Assembly (NCBI GenBank): GCA_965644315.1
Contig: CBFFRQ010000031.1
Coordinates: forward strand, 682,001-746,000
Source of the DNA: Caecitellus pseudoparvulus
Taxonomy: Eukaryota > Bigyra: Bicosoecida
Reading direction: 5' to 3'
Length of the DNA stretch: 64,000 nt
The notes below the pieces were generated by a model, which saw nothing but the letters and a program-made list of their open reading frames with translations, was not told where the DNA came from and did not search any database. Made by a program: the position numbers and the translations under genes. Shown here one piece after another: positions 1 through 10,493 of the stretch; positions within the stretch are counted from its first letter, which is position 1; each line of letters opens with the position of its first letter.

Positions 1-359
1 CCACTGCCAGGGCGATGGATCTGGCTGCTGTATGTGGTGGTTTGGTGCCTGCCTCATCGTAGTGGTATCGTGGGAGCTGTGGAGTGTGCAGCGACAAGGG
101 CCGCTAAGGACTGCCCCAGCGCAGGCAGTGTAGTCCTTTCAACTTCCCAGCATTCGGCACCACGTGACACCCAGTTCGAGCCGCTTGCCAAGGTTTTGGT
201 CTGGCTGTCCACTGATTGCACCGCTGTGCCGGCCAGGGCACCAGCGCTGCGCTAGCAAATTCAAACCATAATCAAACCCTCGTAGCAACACCTTCACCCA
301 GGGTGCGTTTCCCCCAGTGGCTGCTTTCGCTTGCGTTGCAGGGCAGGGACGGTCACAGC
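1..359. other. region upstream of IFT70; no gene seen
   Basis: I find no convincing gene here. The reading frame of IFT70 stays open upstream to about position 216 but contains no ATG before 360, and the extra translation has no family resemblance. This stretch is most likely the promoter and 5' leader of IFT70, or the tail of a gene that lies outside the window. Confidence 0.4.
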
Positions 360-2474
360 ATGGCAGTGCCCGGGACCGCTCTCCCAGGCACAGGGGTGCC
401 TGGCACGTCTGCCGGCGCCTTGTACTACACCCGGGCGGGGGTGCAGGAAGGCACGTACACGGGGACGGTGTACGGCTTGATCAAGGAGCAGAAGTACGAT
501 GAGGCGGCGCAGATCCTGAGCATGGAGCTGCAGACGTTCCCCCGGTCCAGGGCCGCACTGTCCCTGCTGGGCCACTGCTACTACCACATGCAAGACTTCA
601 GGTCAGCGGCCCTGACCTATGAGCAGCTCGTGCGATTCCATCCTGAGGTGGAGGAGTACAAGATGTACTTGGCTCAGAGCCTGTTCAAGGCAGGGCTGTA
701 CGAAGACGCCACCAAGGCCTGCATGCGGGTGGACAACGAGAAGTATGAGCAACGCCTGCTGCAGCTGCACGCCGCCATCAAGTACGAGCAGGACGAGCTG
801 GCAGCGTGCACAACCCTCGTGGACCAGTGCGTGCCAGACGAGCCTGACACCATCGTGAACAAGGGCTGCATTGCGTACAAGTCGGGCGATTTCGAGGGGG
901 CACAGGGGCTGTTTTCAGACGCCATGAGCAGCCTTGGGTACCAGGCAGACTTGACGTACAACATCGCCCTGTGCGCGTACGGCGCGAAGAAGTACGGGGA
1001 GTGCCTTAAGCATGTAGCTGGCATCATTGAGCGAGGGGTGAGGGAGCACCCTGAGCTGTCTGTGGGCAGCAACACCGACGGCGTGGAGGTGGGTAGAAAC
1101 GCGCTCGTAACGCCGCTGGCGACAGCTCCAACGGAAACGGCCGCGCCCGCCCGGCACACCTGCAGCACGCGCCCCGCGCGCCCTTCCTTGCAGGCACGGA
1201 GTGTGGGTAACACACAGATCCTACGCGACACAGCTCTTGTCGAGGCCTTCAACCTGAAGGCGGCAGTGGAGTTTAACCTGGGCAACTTCGAAGCCGCGAG
1301 GGTCAGCTTGTCAGACATGCCTCCGCGTGCCGAGGCTGAGATTGACCCCGTCACCTTGCACAATCAGGCCCTCATGCACATGGACGAGGAGCCTCAGGAT
1401 GGCTTCCGCAAGCTGAACTTCCTGCTGGCCAACCCGCCGTTCCCGCCGGAGACCTTCGCAAACTTGCTGCTGCTGTATGCCAAGCACCAGTACTTCGACC
1501 TGGCGGCAGATGTGCTGGCAGAGAACATGCACCTGACACAGAAGTACCTGCACCCGGAGCTCTTCGACTTCCTGGATGCCATCATCATGACTGAGACTGC
1601 CCCAGAGGAGGCGTACCGCAAGCTGGACCTGCTGGCGTCCGGCCACGTCGAGGCGCTGCGCAAGCACACCAAGGCCATTCAGGACTCCCGCCTGGGGCAC
1701 CAAGAGGCCGGTGTGCAGGATGGCTTGCAGGTGTACGACGAGGCGCTGGACCGCTTCGTCCCCGTGCTCATGTGGATGGCGAAGATCTACTGGGATCGGG
1801 AGAACTACGAGCAGGTGGAGAAGATCTTCAAGCAGAGTATGGAGTTCTGCCAGCAGCACGACGTGTGGAGGCTGAACGTTGCCCACACCTTCTTCATGCA
1901 GGAGGGCAAGTACCGGCAGGCCATCCACTACTACGAGCCGTTCGTGAAGAAGCACATGGACAACATCCTGGACGTCACAGCCATTGTCCTGGCCAACGTC
2001 TGCGTTGCGTACATCATGACGAACGCCAACGCAGAGGCGGAAGAGCTCATGCAGGCCATCGAGGCAGCCGAGAAGCAGGAGCTGGCAGCCGACCCCAGCA
2101 AGCAGTTGGTGCACCTGTGCATTGTCAACCTTGTCATTGGCACGCTGTACTGCGCCAAGGGCAACTATGAGTTCGGCGTGTCCCGCATCATCACGTCCCT
2201 AAAGCCGTACGACAAGAAGCTCAGCACGGACACCTGGTTCTACGCGAAGCACTGCTTGCTAGCGCTGACCGAGACGCTGGCCAAGAACATGCTGACGCTG
2301 CAAGACTCCATCTTTGCCGACATCATGTCGTTCTTGGAAGCCGCTGACGAGTACGGGCGTGACATCCCCACCGCCATCGGGCAAACAGAGGGGGACGTGG
2401 ACGTGGAGACGAGCAACGTCAGCCGCGAAGCCCGTGCTCTGCGGCGCCTGCTGCTGCGGATTCAAGGCATGTGA
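360..2474 (+). CDS. IFT70: intraflagellar transport protein IFT70/TTC30, TPR-repeat subunit of IFT-B
   Basis: Exons 360..1088 and 1194..2474 give 669 residues, close to the roughly 665 of animal TTC30. The protein is a TPR solenoid that wraps around IFT52 in the IFT-B core and carries cargo along the cilium. It follows the family from end to end: 'LLGHCYYHMQDF' near residue 65, 'ERGVREHPEL' before the intron, then 'RSVGNTQIL', 'DMPPRAE', 'VTLHNQALMHMD', 'LAADVLAENMHL' and 'IVNLVIGTLYCAKGNYEFG'. The 105-nt intron is a multiple of three and has no stop codon, so an unspliced reading stays open; removing it restores the family's continuity. The ATG at 360 fits the family N-terminus. The stop lies 15 nt from the convergent squalene epoxidase stop. 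This gene is direct evidence of a flagellated cell. Confidence 0.96.
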   Translation: MAVPGTALPGTGVPGTSAGALYYTRAGVQEGTYTGTVYGLIKEQKYDEAAQILSMELQTFPRSRAALSLLGHCYYHMQDFRSAALTYEQLVRFHPEVEEYKMYLAQSLFKAGLYEDATKACMRVDNEKYEQRLLQLHAAIKYEQDELAACTTLVDQCVPDEPDTIVNKGCIAYKSGDFEGAQGLFSDAMSSLGYQADLTYNIALCAYGAKKYGECLKHVAGIIERGVREHPELSVGSNTDGVEVGRNALVTPLATAPTETAAPARHTCSTRPARPSLQARSVGNTQILRDTALVEAFNLKAAVEFNLGNFEAARVSLSDMPPRAEAEIDPVTLHNQALMHMDEEPQDGFRKLNFLLANPPFPPETFANLLLLYAKHQYFDLAADVLAENMHLTQKYLHPELFDFLDAIIMTETAPEEAYRKLDLLASGHVEALRKHTKAIQDSRLGHQEAGVQDGLQVYDEALDRFVPVLMWMAKIYWDRENYEQVEKIFKQSMEFCQQHDVWRLNVAHTFFMQEGKYRQAIHYYEPFVKKHMDNILDVTAIVLANVCVAYIMTNANAEAEELMQAIEAAEKQELAADPSKQLVHLCIVNLVIGTLYCAKGNYEFGVSRIITSLKPYDKKLSTDTWFYAKHCLLALTETLAKNMLTLQDSIFADIMSFLEAADEYGRDIPTAIGQTEGDVDVETSNVSREARALRRLLLRIQGM

Positions 2475-2489
2475 ATGCATTGTCAGCCC

Positions 2490-4938
2490 TCACGCGGTGA
2501 CGCCCATCCAGGGGAAGACGGCCTGCACCGCGAACTGCACTGGCAACCAGGACAGGATGGTGCTGCGCTCGGAGGCCAGCAGGGGCATGATGATGATGCA
2601 GGCAACGTGCAGGAGATCGTACGCACGGCGCAAGGAGCTGGGCGTGGGGCAAGGCAGCAGCGCCAGGCGCATGGCATACGCAGCGACGGCAAAGAAGTGC
2701 GCCACCAACACCCACGGCTTGGGGGTGAGGCCAGCCAGCAGACCCACTGGCCCCGCTGCCTGTGCACCACCCAGGGACATGTACTGCATGCACGCGTCTC
2801 GCAGGCGAGCCCGGGTGCTGTCGGGATCTGCCTTGCCGCCTGCAGCTGCGGGGTTCGTGAATACGCCGTGCAAAGCATTGGCCAGGACGTTGATGGTGGC
2901 GGCATGGTGCCCTCTGGAGGCAGCGTGGGCGGCAAGGGCCACCCCCACGCACCGGGAATTGGTCAAGTCCACTCCCTGCAAGTGTTGCCAGAGGCTGGCG
3001 ACGTCCTTCAAGGCCACTGTCATGCCACCGCCGGTGAGGGGATGGCGCATGTTGAAGCTGTCGCCCAGAGCCACGGCGTGGTTGCGGGTGAAGGGCGTCG
3101 CAGACATGTGCTTGTTGCGGCACACCTCTGCGTTCTGGGTCTTGACGGCTTCTTCAAACAGGTCGCGCACGCCCTCCGGCAGCTGCGGCTTCACGGTGGT
3201 CAGGAGGTACTTCGACAGGGAGCCATCCACCGGATCCGGCAGAGGGGCCGGGACGTCCACGAGGATGCGGGTCTCTGTGGAGGAGATCTGGTACAGCAAG
3301 ACAGGGTTTGGGTTGGCCAAGACGACGTGGCCGTGCCGGGGGTACGGCAGGGGGCAGGAGCCCTCCTCGTGGTGCAGGGCCAGTCCCACGAAGAAGGATG
3401 AAGCCGTCACCTTGGGCTCCGTCAACACGCGCTTGCGCAAGGCAGAGTGTGCGCCATCTGCCACGACGGTCAAAGGGGCTGTCACGGTGTGGCTGTTCTT
3501 CTCGGCATCCACCCACTTGACGCCCACGGCAGTCTCGGCGTTGCCGCCACCCAGCTTCGCGGCGGGGTGGCTTGCGGGCACATCCTGGGGGGAAAGCAGG
3601 GCCGTCACCCGCCCCTCATGCATGGTGATGTTGGGGTGCTGCTTTGCCATGTCGCGCAGCGCCTGCACGAAGCGGTGGTTGTGGAAGGAGCGCCCACGAG
3701 GGTGTTGGGCAGGGGTGCCCGGGCGCGGGTCGAAGCCAGACGACACGGGGCCCCGGGAAGGCTCTCCTACGGGCAACCCTTGCAGGCCTGCAAACTCGGC
3801 GATGGAAGCCGGGTCGTGGGTGGGGTAAGGCAGCACGAGGTCCCTGCTGCGGTCTGCTCCGGGGGTGAAGCAGACATAGCCGTCAACCTGGATGGGGTCG
3901 ATGGCCGAGGTCTTGGCAGCCTCGTCCAGGCCCATGTCCTCCAGGGCTCGGATGCCTCCAGGCTGCATCAGCTCACCCACAATGCGGTGGGGGATCGTCC
4001 AGCTGCGCTCCACGACAGTGACCTTGCGGCCGTCCTTTGCCAGACGAAGGGCCAGAGCCGTGCCGGCAGTACCGGCACCGACAACGACAACCTGCAGGCG
4101 GTGGGGGGGTGGACAGTGGTCTAAAGCGGAGTGTATGCTGTCTGCTGCTCGGTGTGTGGCTGAGCGCCTGCCCGAAAGGGCTGGCTTGTCGCTGATGCTG
4201 CGGTGAGCTTGCACTCACATCAGTGTCAAAGCCAACATCAGTTGCGTGGGTGGTGGCGGGCACAAGCCGAATGGGGGAAGGGCCTGCACTCAAGTCCTCA
4301 TACACCCATGCCACACCGAAGAAGGCCGTCATGTAGCACAGCGTGACCAGCGCAGTGCAGCTTGCCAGCAGCACGTCAGGCTGGGCAACGAAGTACATCA
4401 GCGCATGGTCACGGCCATGGGCAAGCATGAACTGCAGCATGTATGCAACAGAGGTGGCAAACAGGACCAAGGCCAGAGTGTTCGTCACGTTGAACAGGTC
4501 CCATCGAGGTGCAAGATTGCCCTTCGCATCCTGTGCCGGGCGTGAAATCAAGCATGACGTAAGCGTTTCAGCGCAGTTTCACTGCCACCTGCAGACAAAC
4601 TCACCCGCACGGAGTACCTGAACCAAAGGCTTGCCATGACGTACAGCGAGAGGACACCTGCAAACATGGCAACTCCCGTGTAGACATCATGCAGGATGCC
4701 GGCCGCAGCCAGGGCCGCTGGCAGAGCTGCTGAAGCAACCACTGGCAGGGACAGGCTCAGCATGCTGATGGTGGAGTGAAGTGTGCCACGAACGCTGACG
4801 TTGAGCTGCAGAGAGCACCTGGGGGAGACCCACGTGGTCTGTACTGGAGACAGGGGGGGGTTTGTAATGTGGTAAATGCCGGGTGACGGCACGGCTGCCG
4901 AGCGAGACCTGCACGGGGCTGATGTGGGCCATGAACAT
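2490..4938 (-). CDS. SQE1: squalene epoxidase (squalene monooxygenase) with multi-TM N-terminal extension
   Basis: The model is complement(join(2490..4091, 4219..4530, 4605..4805, 4909..4938)), 714 residues. The enzyme converts squalene to 2,3-oxidosqualene in sterol synthesis on the ER membrane, using FAD, O2 and NADPH. The FAD Rossmann motif 'VVVVGAGTAGTALALRLA' starts exon 4, followed by 'VVERSW'. 'VVADGAHSALRK' is the DG motif, and 'GDSFNMRHPLTGGGMTVAL' is the squalene epoxidase GD signature; hydrophobic C-terminal helices follow. Exons 2-3 add about 170 residues with four to five hydrophobic segments, for example near 'LSLPVVASAALPAALAAAG'; usual squalene epoxidases have one or two N-terminal helices. 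The first tiny exon is the weakest part: the donor could lie six bases earlier, and the ATG at 4932 is an alternative. The promoter is shared with the desaturase gene at 5215. Confidence 0.9.
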
Positions 4939-4958
4939 CAGGGTGTGCCGAGAAAGCT

Positions 4959-4980
4959 GAGCGTCAACGGAGCGTCAACG
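4959..4980. repeat. perfect 11-bp tandem direct repeat in divergent promoter
   Basis: GAGCGTCAACG occurs twice back to back (4959..4969 and 4970..4980), in the 276-bp gap between the start codons of squalene epoxidase (4938, minus) and sphingolipid desaturase (5215, plus). It lies 21 bp upstream of the squalene epoxidase ATG and is followed by a run of C. It could be a paired factor-binding site for two lipid genes or part of a 5' leader. The repeat is seen directly; its function is inferred. Confidence 0.5.
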
Positions 4981-5214
4981 TGCCCCCCCCCCCTTCCTGC
5001 CCCCTTCATTTCATCTGGAGACCAGCAGGCGGCAGGCTCAAGGGGGCCGGCCCCTCACTTTTCACAAGGGTGTCAATCCAGGCGCTGTTCCTCCCTTCCC
5101 TGCCGCTTGGACTCAAGCAACGTGCAGCGCGAAACGCCAGTTCACGGCCTTCGGTGTTTTCGTCAACATCCTCGCTGCCGCTCTGCGTCCCGCTCCCAAT
5201 CGACAGGACCAGCC

Positions 5215-6322
5215 ATGCCTTTTCAACACGAGGAGTTTGAGTGGTCAGAGCAGGAGGAGCCCCACAAGTCAAGGAGGCTGGGATTGCTGAAGGAGTTCCC
5301 TGAAGTGAGTTGGCCGGCATATGCGATGAAACGCCACGCACCACAGACTTCCCCCGCCGGCACTCGCGAGCAGGTGAAGAAGGTCTTGGGAAACAAGAAC
5401 TGGACCCTCACCCCCATGGTCCTGGGGGCCAACCTGGTGCAGTTCAGCTTGGCGTACTTCATGCGGGATGTCCCTCTGTGGGCCATGCTCATCGTGGCGT
5501 ACACCATTGGTGGCAGCATCAACCACGCCATGACACTGGCTATGCACGAGCTGTCGCACAACTTGGCCTCCAAAAGCCTCCTGTGGAACCGTGTCCTGGG
5601 CTTGCTCTCCAACCTGCCCTTGGGTCTTCCAAGCTACGCGTGCGTGGCTTCCTCGGAGCCCTGGCTCGTGGTCCACTTCATTTACGCTTGCCCCCCCTCC
5701 CCTTCTCCACAGCACCTTCAAGCGGTACCACCTGGAGCACCACAAGTACCAAGGCGAAGATGGCATCGACGTGGACGTCCCCACGACTTTTGAAGGGCAC
5801 TTCTTCGTGGGACCTGTGCTGAAGACCATCTGGTGCTTCCTGCAGCCGTTCTTCTACGCCCTGCGCCCCCTCATTGTGCTGCCCAAGCCACCATCCACCA
5901 TGGAAGGCTTCAACTGGCTCGTGCAGCTTGTTGTGGACGGCCTGGTGTGGTACTACTGGGGCTTCCCCGCCCTGGGGTACATTCTCCTCTCCTCCCTGCT
6001 GGGCCTTGGCATGCACCCCATGGCGGGGCACTTCTTTGCGGAGCACTACACCTTTGTCACCTCCCAAGAGACGTACTCTTATTACGGCCCTCTGAACTGG
6101 TTCTCCTTCAATGTCGGGTACCACAATGAGCACCACGACTTCCCCAACGTGCCAGGCACACACCTGCCTGACGTGCGGGCTGTCTCCCACGCTGCCTACG
6201 ATGACCTGCCCACGCACTCCTCTTGGATTAAGGTGATCTGGAGGTACATTACCAACCCCACCATCACCCCTTTCAACCGTGTCAAGCGCAACACCATGGG
6301 TGGCGCCGTGGACCTGGACTGA
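5215..6322 (+). CDS. DEGS1: sphingolipid delta-4 desaturase (DEGS/DES1 family)
   Basis: Exons 5215..5639 and 5713..6322 give 344 residues, normal for the family (about 323). It introduces the delta-4 double bond into dihydroceramide at the ER, using cytochrome b5 and O2. All three histidine boxes of the di-iron site are present: HELSH at about 111-115, HLEHH at 148-152, and HNEHHDFP from 279. The last continues as 'NVPGTHLP', typical of DEGS proteins. The N-terminal region around 'KRHAP' matches the family's lipid-associated segment, and four or more membrane helices lie between the boxes. The 73-nt intron (GTGCGT...CAG) falls just before the second box, and splicing gives 'SYATFKRYHLEHHKY', as in animal DES1. 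It is divergent to squalene epoxidase and convergent with elongin C. Confidence 0.95.
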
Positions 6323-6412
6323 GCCAAGCCGCTTCGCAATGCAAGTGAATTCCTACCAGGCAGAGCCCACGCCACATTACCCTCCTCCCGCACATCATAC
6401 CTTAGCGGCTAC

Positions 6413-6877
6413 TCAGCAGTCCAGGTAGTTCGCTGCGATGAGCAGTTCATTCGCGTACTCTGGAGCAATCTCGAAGGGTGGCGGTGGGACCAAGCTGTTG
6501 CTATACCGCAGCTTGTAGTGGAAGTACTGGATGACCTTCTCCAGAATGGGGGTGCTGATACCGCCCAAGCGCACCTCTCCCTCGCTCTCCTGAAACTCGC
6601 CTGCAAAGGGAGTGAATCGGCATCATGCAGCAGCTGAGTCCATCCTCGCCCAGCGACTCCCCAGCTCCGCCACTCACTCGAAAGAGCCGCACTGATTGTC
6701 TTTGAGACCTTGGCACATCGCACGTCAACATAGAAAACGTGGTCCTCCGCACTGCGGCGATGCACGGGAAGGCGCAGCTGCACCGGAGTCTGCGGAAATT
6801 GCGCCAGCTCCCGCAGCGCACCTGATCAGCTTCACATACCCCCCGGCAGGTTCACCGGAGACAGCTGCACTTGCCAT
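6413..6877 (-). CDS. ELOC: elongin C (Skp1-like adaptor of cullin-RING ligases)
   Basis: Three short exons, complement(join(6413..6600, 6678..6751, 6822..6877)), give 105 residues against 112 in human. Elongin C pairs with elongin B and BC-box proteins to load substrates on CUL2/CUL5 ligases, and is also part of the elongin transcription factor. The model starts M-A-S-A-A-V, then 'YVKLISAEDHVF' (human YVKLISSDGHEF), 'SKTISAALSSEFQESEGEV', 'ILEKVIQYFHYKLRYSNS', and ends 'APEYANELLIAANYLDC', the family's hallmark C-terminus. Introns are 77 and 70 nt. No single reading frame covers the gene, so simple ORF finding misses it. It is of note beside the cullin-RBR gene 8 kb away, although the family partner of elongin C would be a CUL2/5-type cullin. 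Confidence 0.92.
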
Positions 6878-7347
6878 GGAAAAGAAGTGGGTACTGGCCT
6901 TCCTGGACTTCAACGAGCACCTCAGCTGGCGTCACGCCGTGAGACAACAAGGGGGCACAAGAAGAAGCCTGGAGCAACTGCCTGGCGACTGTGCAGTCCT
7001 GTCCCTTTCGACAGTGCAGAGGAAGAGGTACGTCCTTAGCAGCGACACAAGAGGAAGCTCCACAACAGAAGCATGGTGTCGAGGGATGGTGAGGGGTTTA
7101 GGTTTTGGCTGTGATCGCTTGCTTCCTCGCCATGTCAAGGCAAGAATCGCAGACACCCCTCTCTCTCTCACCCGACCATCCCTGCTCACTTGACCAGGAA
7201 GAGCCCTCCTACTGCAAAATTAAATTCGAGCCCCAATACTCACATCGAACACGCGATTGCTTCAGCATCAGTCGCAAGAGGGTCGCAGGCACTCATGAGA
7301 AGCCACGCTTCGCGCCGGCCTGACAACTGAATTCCGCACGTGACACC
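6878..7347. promoter_or_regulatory. divergent intergenic region, elongin C / 2OG oxygenase
   Basis: This 470-bp gap separates the start codons of elongin C (minus) and the oxygenase (plus). Reading frames here have no family resemblance. It presumably holds two promoters and 5' leaders; I recognise no defined motif. Confidence 0.4.
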
Positions 7348-8353
7348 ATGGCAGCCAAGACCGATGCAAGGGACGCCCACGAGTACTCAACGGCTGTAAA
7401 ATTTGACGAGATTGATGAAACTGTTCGCTCCTGGGACCAGGAGCCTGTGGACGTATCAGCAGAAGTCACTGCTCTCCCCTCTGGGGCTGAAGTGCTCATG
7501 CTTCACGGTCTGCTGCGCGAAGAGGAAATCCAGGACATTCTACGTTTGACCGCTGACGCAGACTTCCACCCAGGCCACTCTGACACCCGAGTTCGAGACT
7601 GCTCTCGGCTTCTTTTCCACAGTGCCCCCCTTGCGGCGACGCTGTGGAGCCGTGCACAGGCAGCTCTCGTCTCCAATTCTGGCCTGGCCCAGCACACCTT
7701 GACGGCAGACCACCGCACTGCGTTTGGTCCAAGTTGCGACGGCACCTGGGAGGCAAAGTCCCTGAACGACCACTTTCGTCTGTGTCACTACGCAGCAGGG
7801 GGCCACTTCGGCCCTCATAACGATGCAAGCTATGAACAGTGGGTGACAAGCGCCGCCTGCAAGCTGTACCTCTTTCAACCCCCTCTCCCCCGCTTCCTCG
7901 ACCAGAGACTCAGACAACCGTAGCTTGCTGACTTTCATGCTGTATTTGACTGATGCTTTTGATGGAGGCGGCACAGCGTTCCTGGACCCCGAGGCAGAGC
8001 TGCACAGGGACGCTGCCGGCAAGTACTTGGCCGCCCCCGGCAGCATTGTGCACCAAGTGCAACCTGTGGCTGGCTCAGCTGTTGTGTTCTTGCAGTGCAA
8101 CGTTCTGCACTGCGGTGAGGCAGTGCAGGCGTCACCAGGCACGGCTGAGGCTGGTGGGCCCCTGAAGTACATCCTGCGCACCGACGTCATGTTTGAGCGG
8201 GTGCAGGGCACAGCTCCGCAGCTCACCCCGAAGCAAATCGCTGCACGGGAGGCGCTGGCTGAAGCACAGCGTCTGGAAGCTGCAGGGGAGTTCGCTCGCG
8301 CCATTACACACTACCAGCGCGCCGAGCGGCTTGACCGCTCTTTGGTCATCTGA
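7348..8353 (+). CDS. 2-oxoglutarate/Fe(II)-dependent dioxygenase (prolyl-4-hydroxylase-like fold)
   Basis: Exons 7348..7838 and 7906..8353 give 312 residues. The predicted reaction is oxidation of an unknown substrate with 2-oxoglutarate, O2 and Fe(II). The iron ligands are visible: H157 and D159 in 'HFGPHNDAS' and H232 in 'NVLHCGE', with R255 in 'ILRTDVMF' as the 2-oxoglutarate-binding basic residue. The stretch 'SLLTFMLYLTDAFDGGGTAFL' is typical of the P4H/EGLN-like superfamily. The 67-nt intron is set by frame: donor GTGGGT after 7838 and acceptor at 7905 give 'ASYEQDSDNRSLL'. There is no signal peptide, so it is probably cytosolic or nuclear. The C-terminal 40 residues form a TPR-like helical pair ending 'YQRAERLDRSL'. 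The substrate cannot be told; histone, ribosomal protein or other protein hydroxylation are options. Confidence 0.85.
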
Positions 8354-8520
8354 GAACCTACACCTGGCGGTCCGCACGGGGAAGGGCGGGGATGCATTGG
8401 AACTCCCCGAATGCCTCACAGAGGCTCTGTAGTTTTTTGTTTTTCTTCACGAATTCACGTAGCGCTGGCGGACGCGTGCCCATGGCAAGCAGGTTCAGCG
8501 CAAGGACCTTGCTGCTGAGG

Positions 8521-10493
8521 CTACGGGCGGGGCATGGACCTCGGGCGAGGAGGCCCCCCACCAAGACTCCTTGGGCGTGGAGGTCCTGAGGCAGTCCCAG
8601 CCCCCATGCTACGGGGGCGTGGAGGTCCTGCAGGCTGTTGCTGCCTTTGTGCTGAGCCGCTCTGACCGCCTGAAATACGACGGCGGCGGCGAGGGCACTT
8701 TCGCAGCATCCCACTGGACCTGGAGGCGGACCGAGACTTGGACATACCAGGGCGGACCATGGAAGACGACCGCGCACGGTCTTGGGTGGATCCCGAAGCC
8801 TCAGAAGTCACGCTGGCCCCTGGACTGGGGGACACAGACGCGCCGTCACGGGTTCGCTTCAGGGCTCGGCCTTGCGGCTGGGCGGGTTCAAATGCAACTG
8901 GGTCTGGGTCTGCTGGCACCAAGGTAGGTGCTTCGGGCCGCAGAGCGGCACCTGTCCCAGGTCTGGCGGCCGCCGTGGAAGGCTGCTCGCCTGCCTGTGG
9001 AGGGTGCTCCTCCAACGAGGGGAGTTCTGAGGCCTCGATGTACTTTCCCGAAGTCATGAAGAATGGGTGACCCAATACCTGCTGTGCAGTCAGTCGTTTC
9101 TTGGGGTTGAGGACCAGCAGCTGCTCCACCAAGTCCAGAGCGTCCGGAGGGAGGATGCTTTCGTACCTTCGGCGCAGGTTGTTCTGGCTGCCTTTCAAGT
9201 GGTTCTTAAATGTGTTGTAGTGTGGGTAGTCTTCGAGCACTTGCGTTGTTTCAATGTTAGGAGACCCGACCAGCTTAACGATCAGGCCCAGTTGCTCGCC
9301 CTCGGTTGCGCCGGGCAGAGCCACACGACGCGTGAACATCTCAAGCACCATCAAGCCCACAGCCCACATATCTGAGCGAGAATCATATGCTGTGCAGCCA
9401 AGAAGCAGCTCTGGGGCTCTGTAGTACAGTGTGCACACCTTGGTGGTCATGGGCCGGCCCTCCCCAACAACGTCCGGCATGGGCCGTGCGAGGCCGAAGT
9501 CAGCAATGACAAGCTCGTTCTGCTTGTTCACCAGCAGGTTCGCAGGCTTCAGGTCGCGGTGCAGGTACCCTCGATTTGCCATGACACACAGCCCTGATAC
9601 CAGTTGCAAGGTGTACGACTTGATGCGATCAAGCGTCAGCTTCTTGTCGCGGATGAGCTTGTACAGGTCAAAATCAAAGAAGTCGAACACCATGAATACT
9701 GACCCAAGGTGCTCATTAGCATCAGATGCTGTGAAGGTGTTGGTAAGGAGGGGTGCACCCATATGTTTGCGAAGTGTCACGGGAGACAGCTCCCCGACGT
9801 ACACTTGCTGGTGCAGACCTCGATGAGGTTCACGACGTAGTCACAGCGCAGCGCTCGTAGGGCGTGTAGCTCTCGCACGGCGACAAAAGGAAACTGAGAG
9901 GCAAAGGGGCGGGTGTGCTTGAGGCAATAGCTGGTGAGCACGGCGATTGTGTGGGCTCACTCCGTTTCCTTCGCCGTCAGGCTTGATGCGCTTGCAGGCC
10001 ACCTTCCGGCCCGTGACCCGGTCAAATGCGACGGTCACGACCCTGCAGAAAGCGTGAGGGGAGCAAGTGCACGACCAAGCGACACAGCCCACGTGCCCTG
10101 TACAAAAAGCACGCACCCGAAAGTCCCTTCGCCAACCTTGCCCTCTGTTCGGTACGATGAGATGTCCCGGCACCCCTCCCTGCGCCTCCGGATCGCAGCG
10201 GGAGGAGATGTCGCCGCGGCGGGCTCGGTTGTGCACCCGGGCACGTCACTCGGCACAGAGGGGCCACCTGTATCTTGCTGAGCCGTCGGCGACGGTGTGC
10301 CAGCGGCTGTGCTTGGGGAAGCCGCGGGTTCCGCGCTGCCTACAAAAGTTGGACCTGCGGGCTGGCTGGCAGTTGACGCTGCGGCGGCCGTCAAGGCAGG
10401 GGCTACTAGCGACATGCTAGTAGACGCTTCTGCTTCTTGGCTGTGGTCAGGGAGAGTGCTGCCTTCTCCCTGCCTCGCAAGTACGTCTGCCAT
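8521..10493 (-). CDS. cyclin-dependent kinase, CDK9/CDK12-like, with Pro/Arg/Ser-rich tail
   Basis: Four exons, complement(join(8521..9728, 9803..9893, 9961..10042, 10117..10493)), give 585 residues. Residues 1-100 are Ala/Ser/Thr-rich and disordered. The kinase core follows: glycine loop 'GKVGEGTFGVV', catalytic lysine in 'KVACKRIK', cyclin-binding helix 'FPFVAVREL' at the PSTAIRE position (CDK9 has FPITALRE), 'VFMVFDFFDFDL', 'HRDLKPANLL', DFG in 'ADFGLARPM', and activation segment 'MTTKVCTLYYRAPELLLG'. The helix sequence and 'VVNLIEV' favour the transcriptional CDK9/12/13 group, which phosphorylates the RNA polymerase II CTD. The last 190 residues are basic and low complexity, with three copies of PPRPRS. 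Three introns of 67-74 nt interrupt the N-terminal lobe. The ATG at 10493 is the first in frame; the start remains the least certain point. Confidence 0.9.
8524..8632 (-). repeat. PPRPRS triplicate coding repeat at kinase C-terminus
   Basis: The last 35 or so codons of the CDK-like gene encode GPPRPRS three times, separated by short Gly/Ala-rich linkers (followed by M, L, M). The DNA copies are similar, as expected from recent slippage or tandem duplication. Arg-Ser/Pro tails of this type in CDK12/13-like kinases are associated with nuclear-speckle targeting; that role is inferred here. Confidence 0.6.

Noticed and set aside
1311-2114. 267-codon minus-strand frame rich in Leu/Val
   Set aside because: It is antisense to highly conserved IFT70 TPR repeats.
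2314-3828. 504-codon plus-strand open frame
   Set aside because: It lies antisense to squalene epoxidase exon 4, whose protein matches a known family throughout; the plus frame has low-complexity Arg/Ala/Ser composition.
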